Made by a program: the position numbers and the translations under genes. The notes under the pieces are model-generated. The model was not told the origin of the DNA and ran no database searches. It worked only from the letters and a program-made list of their open reading frames with translations. Positions 6,068 to 7,745 of a stretch of DNA of 7,745 nt are shown piece by piece. How positions within the stretch are numbered: the stretch's first letter is position 1; every line of letters begins with the position of its first letter. Source of the DNA: Chloroflexota bacterium (lineage in GTDB: Bacteria; Chloroflexota; Chloroflexia; Thermomicrobiales; UBA6265); assembly GCA_019348515.1 (NCBI GenBank), contig JAHWJF010000156.1, positions 1 through 7,745 of the forward strand, in the 5' to 3' direction.

Positions 6068-6844
6068 TCATGGCGACTGAGTCCGGCGCATGGAATCCGA
6101 GAACGGCGAGAGGCCGTCAGGCTCGATACGGCCGCCAAGACGCCGCTCAAGCGCAATTCGTCGTGACTCAAGCGTCGCGCGGAATTCCGGGTCATTCAGA
6201 GCCGGCGACCACATGATTAGCGCGTCTTCGTTGTTGTCGCTGTAGTAGCGCTTGCGGGTTCCATGAGTGCTAAAGCCGTACTTCCGATAGAGCGCCTGCG
6301 CGGCGGCATTGGTGACGCGCACCTCCAACGTCAGCCAGTTCGCTCCGCGGTTCAACGCTTCGTCGAACATGCAGAGCAGCAAGAGTTCGCCCAGCCCCTG
6401 ACCGCGGCGGGTGGGATCAACGCCAATAGTGGTGACATGGGCCTCGTCGAAGGCCAACCACATGCCAGCGAATCCGATAATCGCGGGGCGCTGCTGCCCG
6501 CCGCTGTCCTGTCTGCGGCCCAGGCTGATCGGCAACAGAGCCCGCCGCGGAACAGGCTTCACAGGCGCCATGCTACCATCCACGTTGGTCTCTTTAGGCT
6601 CTTCACTTTCTGAATTGGACTTCCGCGCGGTGACGAGCGACTCACGCACCACCACGTAGAAATTCTGCCCGGGATTCTGGAGTTCACGACGGTAGGCCGA
6701 CGCGGGCCACGGATTGGCGAAGCAGCGGCGCTCCACACGGCTTACCTCGGGTACGTCGTCCTGGTTCATGACGTCGAGGGAATACAGCGGTTCTGGCGCA
6801 TCCACGGCGGTACCGGCGCCGGGACGCGGGCGCAAAGTCGTCAT
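6068..6844 (-). CDS. rimI: Ribosomal-protein-alanine N-acetyltransferase RimI (GNAT), with an internal insertion and C-terminal tail
   Basis: 258 residues from the ATG at 6844. RimI is usually near 150, so this is long. It transfers acetyl from acetyl-CoA to protein N-termini, classically Ala1 of ribosomal protein S18. The GNAT core is clear: YSLDVMNQDDVPEVSRVERRCFANPWP (about 21-47), the central strand IGFAGMWL (123-130), the acetyl-CoA loop RRGQGLG (146-152), then LEVRVTNAAAQALYRKYGF (173-191) with Tyr186 where the family's catalytic Tyr lies, and RKRYYSDNNEDALIMW at the end of the domain. About 50 extra residues (68-120) sit between two core strands, and a basic tail of about 46 residues follows the domain. 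The start is unsure: an ATG at 6871 would add nine residues, and neither has a clear ribosome binding site. The open frame to 7048 would overlap tsaB and is not used. Placement between tsaB and tsaD is common. Confidence 0.9.
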   Translation of the reverse strand: MTTLRPRPGAGTAVDAPEPLYSLDVMNQDDVPEVSRVERRCFANPWPASAYRRELQNPGQNFYVVVRESLVTARKSNSESEEPKETNVDGSMAPVKPVPRRALLPISLGRRQDSGGQQRPAIIGFAGMWLAFDEAHVTTIGVDPTRRGQGLGELLLLCMFDEALNRGANWLTLEVRVTNAAAQALYRKYGFSTHGTRKRYYSDNNEDALIMWSPALNDPEFRATLESRRIALERRLGGRIEPDGLSPFSDSMRRTQSP

Positions 6845-6902
6845 TCCAGGACCGTAGCACCCGACCGGCATCTCGAGCAAATTGCACACAAGCGAACGTC
6901 TG

Positions 6903-7589
6903 TCAGCGCGAGAGGTAGACTGGCTCGATCGATTCCGCATCGTCAATGCTTCCGGACCGCCACCGTCTCCAGGCGAGCTGGGCGAGTGCTCCGGGATGAC
7001 GGAATCGGAGGGGCGCCGCCGGAATCGACACGCCTTCGAGTTCTTCAATCAGCCTGGCCTGATCGTCTTCGATCTCACCCGTGAAGTGGACCGGACTCAT
7101 CCCTTGGAGCTCTTCCATGAGCTCGGCGAATGTGCCATTTCTGAGGGGGCGTATAGGCAACAAGCCGTCAGATTCGGGCGTGTATTGCGCCCACACCAGA
7201 CGACCTCTACCCGCGCCAATCGCTGCCACGATTGGAGTGCCGCAGCTGGCGAATGCCACGGCGGCTGCCTCCAGGGTGGGAACCCCGATCAACGGCAAAC
7301 CGGTCGCCAGGTGAAACCCTTTGGCTACGCCGAATCCGACTCGCAGCCCGGTGAAGGCGCCGGGGCCTATCGCAATCCCCATCGCGCCGAGGTCACGGAC
7401 TTGAACGTCGGCCCTGTCCAAAAGTTGATGAATCTCCGAGAGTAACGTCGTGGTGTGAGTGCGATCGGCGGGCCAGGTTCGGCTCGAAAGGTGCTGGCCA
7501 TCATAAAGCGCGATAACGCCCTGGCCGCTCGATGTGTCTATTGTAAGAATCGGCCGGCGGTCCCCGGCTGACGGCGGTGTCGTTGCCAT
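6903..7589 (-). CDS. tsaB: tRNA threonylcarbamoyladenosine biosynthesis protein TsaB
   Basis: 228 residues, the usual length for TsaB (YeaZ). It is a catalytically inactive relative of TsaD that pairs with it and is needed for t6A formation on tRNA. The N-terminal ASKHA fold begins ILTIDTSSGQGVIAL (14-28). The signature IAIGPGAFTGLRVGFGVAKGF spans 72-92, followed by GVPTLEAAA (102-110), and the protein ends EPVYLSR, as many TsaB proteins do. The ATG at 7589 has a CAGG 6-7 bases upstream and is the natural start; the first 12 residues are a variable lead. It is the first gene of the leftward train, with rimI starting 58 bases after its stop. TsaE, often just upstream of tsaB, is not present in the 156 bases before the gene. 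Confidence 0.94.
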   Translation of the reverse strand: MATTPPSAGDRRPILTIDTSSGQGVIALYDGQHLSSRTWPADRTHTTTLLSEIHQLLDRADVQVRDLGAMGIAIGPGAFTGLRVGFGVAKGFHLATGLPLIGVPTLEAAAVAFASCGTPIVAAIGAGRGRLVWAQYTPESDGLLPIRPLRNGTFAELMEELQGMSPVHFTGEIEDDQARLIEELEGVSIPAAPLRFRHPGALAQLAWRRWRSGSIDDAESIEPVYLSR

Positions 7590-7608
7590 TGATAGCCTGC
7601 AGGTGAAT

Positions 7609-7637
7609 CAGATACGTTGCATGGAGAATGAAGCCAA
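7609..7637 (-). promoter_or_regulatory. Weak promoter candidate for the tsaB-rimI-tsaD train
   Basis: On the minus strand TTGGCT (7637-7632) and TATCTG (7614-7609) are 17 bases apart. Each matches only about half of its consensus. The transcript would start about 13 bases before the tsaB ATG. The -35 word equals that of the darA candidate, which is the main reason to list it. Transcription may instead come from beyond the window. The rest of 7590-7745 shows no convincing gene on either strand. Confidence 0.2.
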
Positions 7638-7745
7638 GCCAGTGTACCCGGTGCGCATTGAGGGCCGAAACGACGGTTGCCTGCCGCAAGATTCGTTCGC
7701 TCTCGCTGCTGCCGATCGCATTTCCTGGTGATATTCTCCAGGGTA

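Noticed and set aside
6845..7048. Extended N-terminus for RimI
   Set aside because: It would overlap the end of tsaB by about 150 bases. The extra residues are low-complexity and outside the GNAT domain, and starts inside the gap are available.
6882..7445. Plus-strand ORF of 187 codons opposite tsaB
   Set aside because: tsaB on the other strand carries all family motifs; the plus-strand product resembles nothing I know.
7724..7742. CCTGG...CCAGG inverted repeat at the right edge
   Set aside because: Five-base arms with a 9-base loop and no T-run; too short to call a terminator or operator, and its context is cut by the window end.
7590..7745. Possible C-terminus of tsaE upstream of tsaB
   Set aside because: All three minus-strand frames were read. 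One stops at a TGA about 20 bases before the tsaB ATG, the other two run on into tsaB, and none shows TsaE-like sequence.

Overview
This is ordinary bacterial chromosome, moderately GC-rich by eye and densely coding. It holds seven complete protein genes plus the first codons of an eighth. I see no mobile elements, CRISPR arrays, tRNA or rRNA genes, or phage genes. A cyclic-di-AMP receptor (DarA) together with separate TsaB, RimI and TsaD proteins, a soluble S9C peptidase and a PEP carboxylase would fit Chloroflexota (a Thermomicrobia-like lineage) or a neighbouring Terrabacteria group. That placement is a guess from gene content; no single sequence here fixes it.

Layout. The left edge (1-115, minus) holds the start of what looks like phosphoenolpyruvate carboxylase (ppc). 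A divergent control region (116-325) follows, with a plausible sigma-70-type promoter on each strand, a short palindrome over the leftward -10 box, and a small ORF with a good ribosome binding site. To the right is an S9 family prolyl-oligopeptidase-type serine peptidase (326-2305, plus). A 54-base gap separates it from a convergent gene train that fills the rest of the window.

The train is on the minus strand and reads from right to left: tsaB (7589-6903), rimI (6844-6068), tsaD (6039-4921), an inositol-monophosphatase-family gene (4893-4069), darA (3957-3628) and an M20 metallopeptidase/deacylase (3547-2360). The first four genes are 27 to 58 bases apart and look like one operon. darA comes after a 111-base gap that carries its own promoter candidate, a perfect 7-bp hairpin and the strongest Shine-Dalgarno of the train, so it may be transcribed separately, probably with the M20 gene.

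How the genes fit together. TsaB and TsaD are core parts of the machinery that makes N6-threonylcarbamoyladenosine (t6A) at position 37 of ANN-decoding tRNAs. RimI acetylates protein N-termini and commonly sits between them. TsaC and TsaE are not in the window. The IMPase and DarA are housekeeping or signalling proteins that share the operon neighbourhood, with no known biochemical tie to t6A. The two peptidase-type enzymes fit peptide or amino-acid turnover.

The points most worth a second look are long extra loops inside RimI and TsaD, the separately controlled darA with a changed residue in its ligand loop, the divergent promoter region, and the small ORF in it. I found no convincing evidence of an undescribed multi-gene system.
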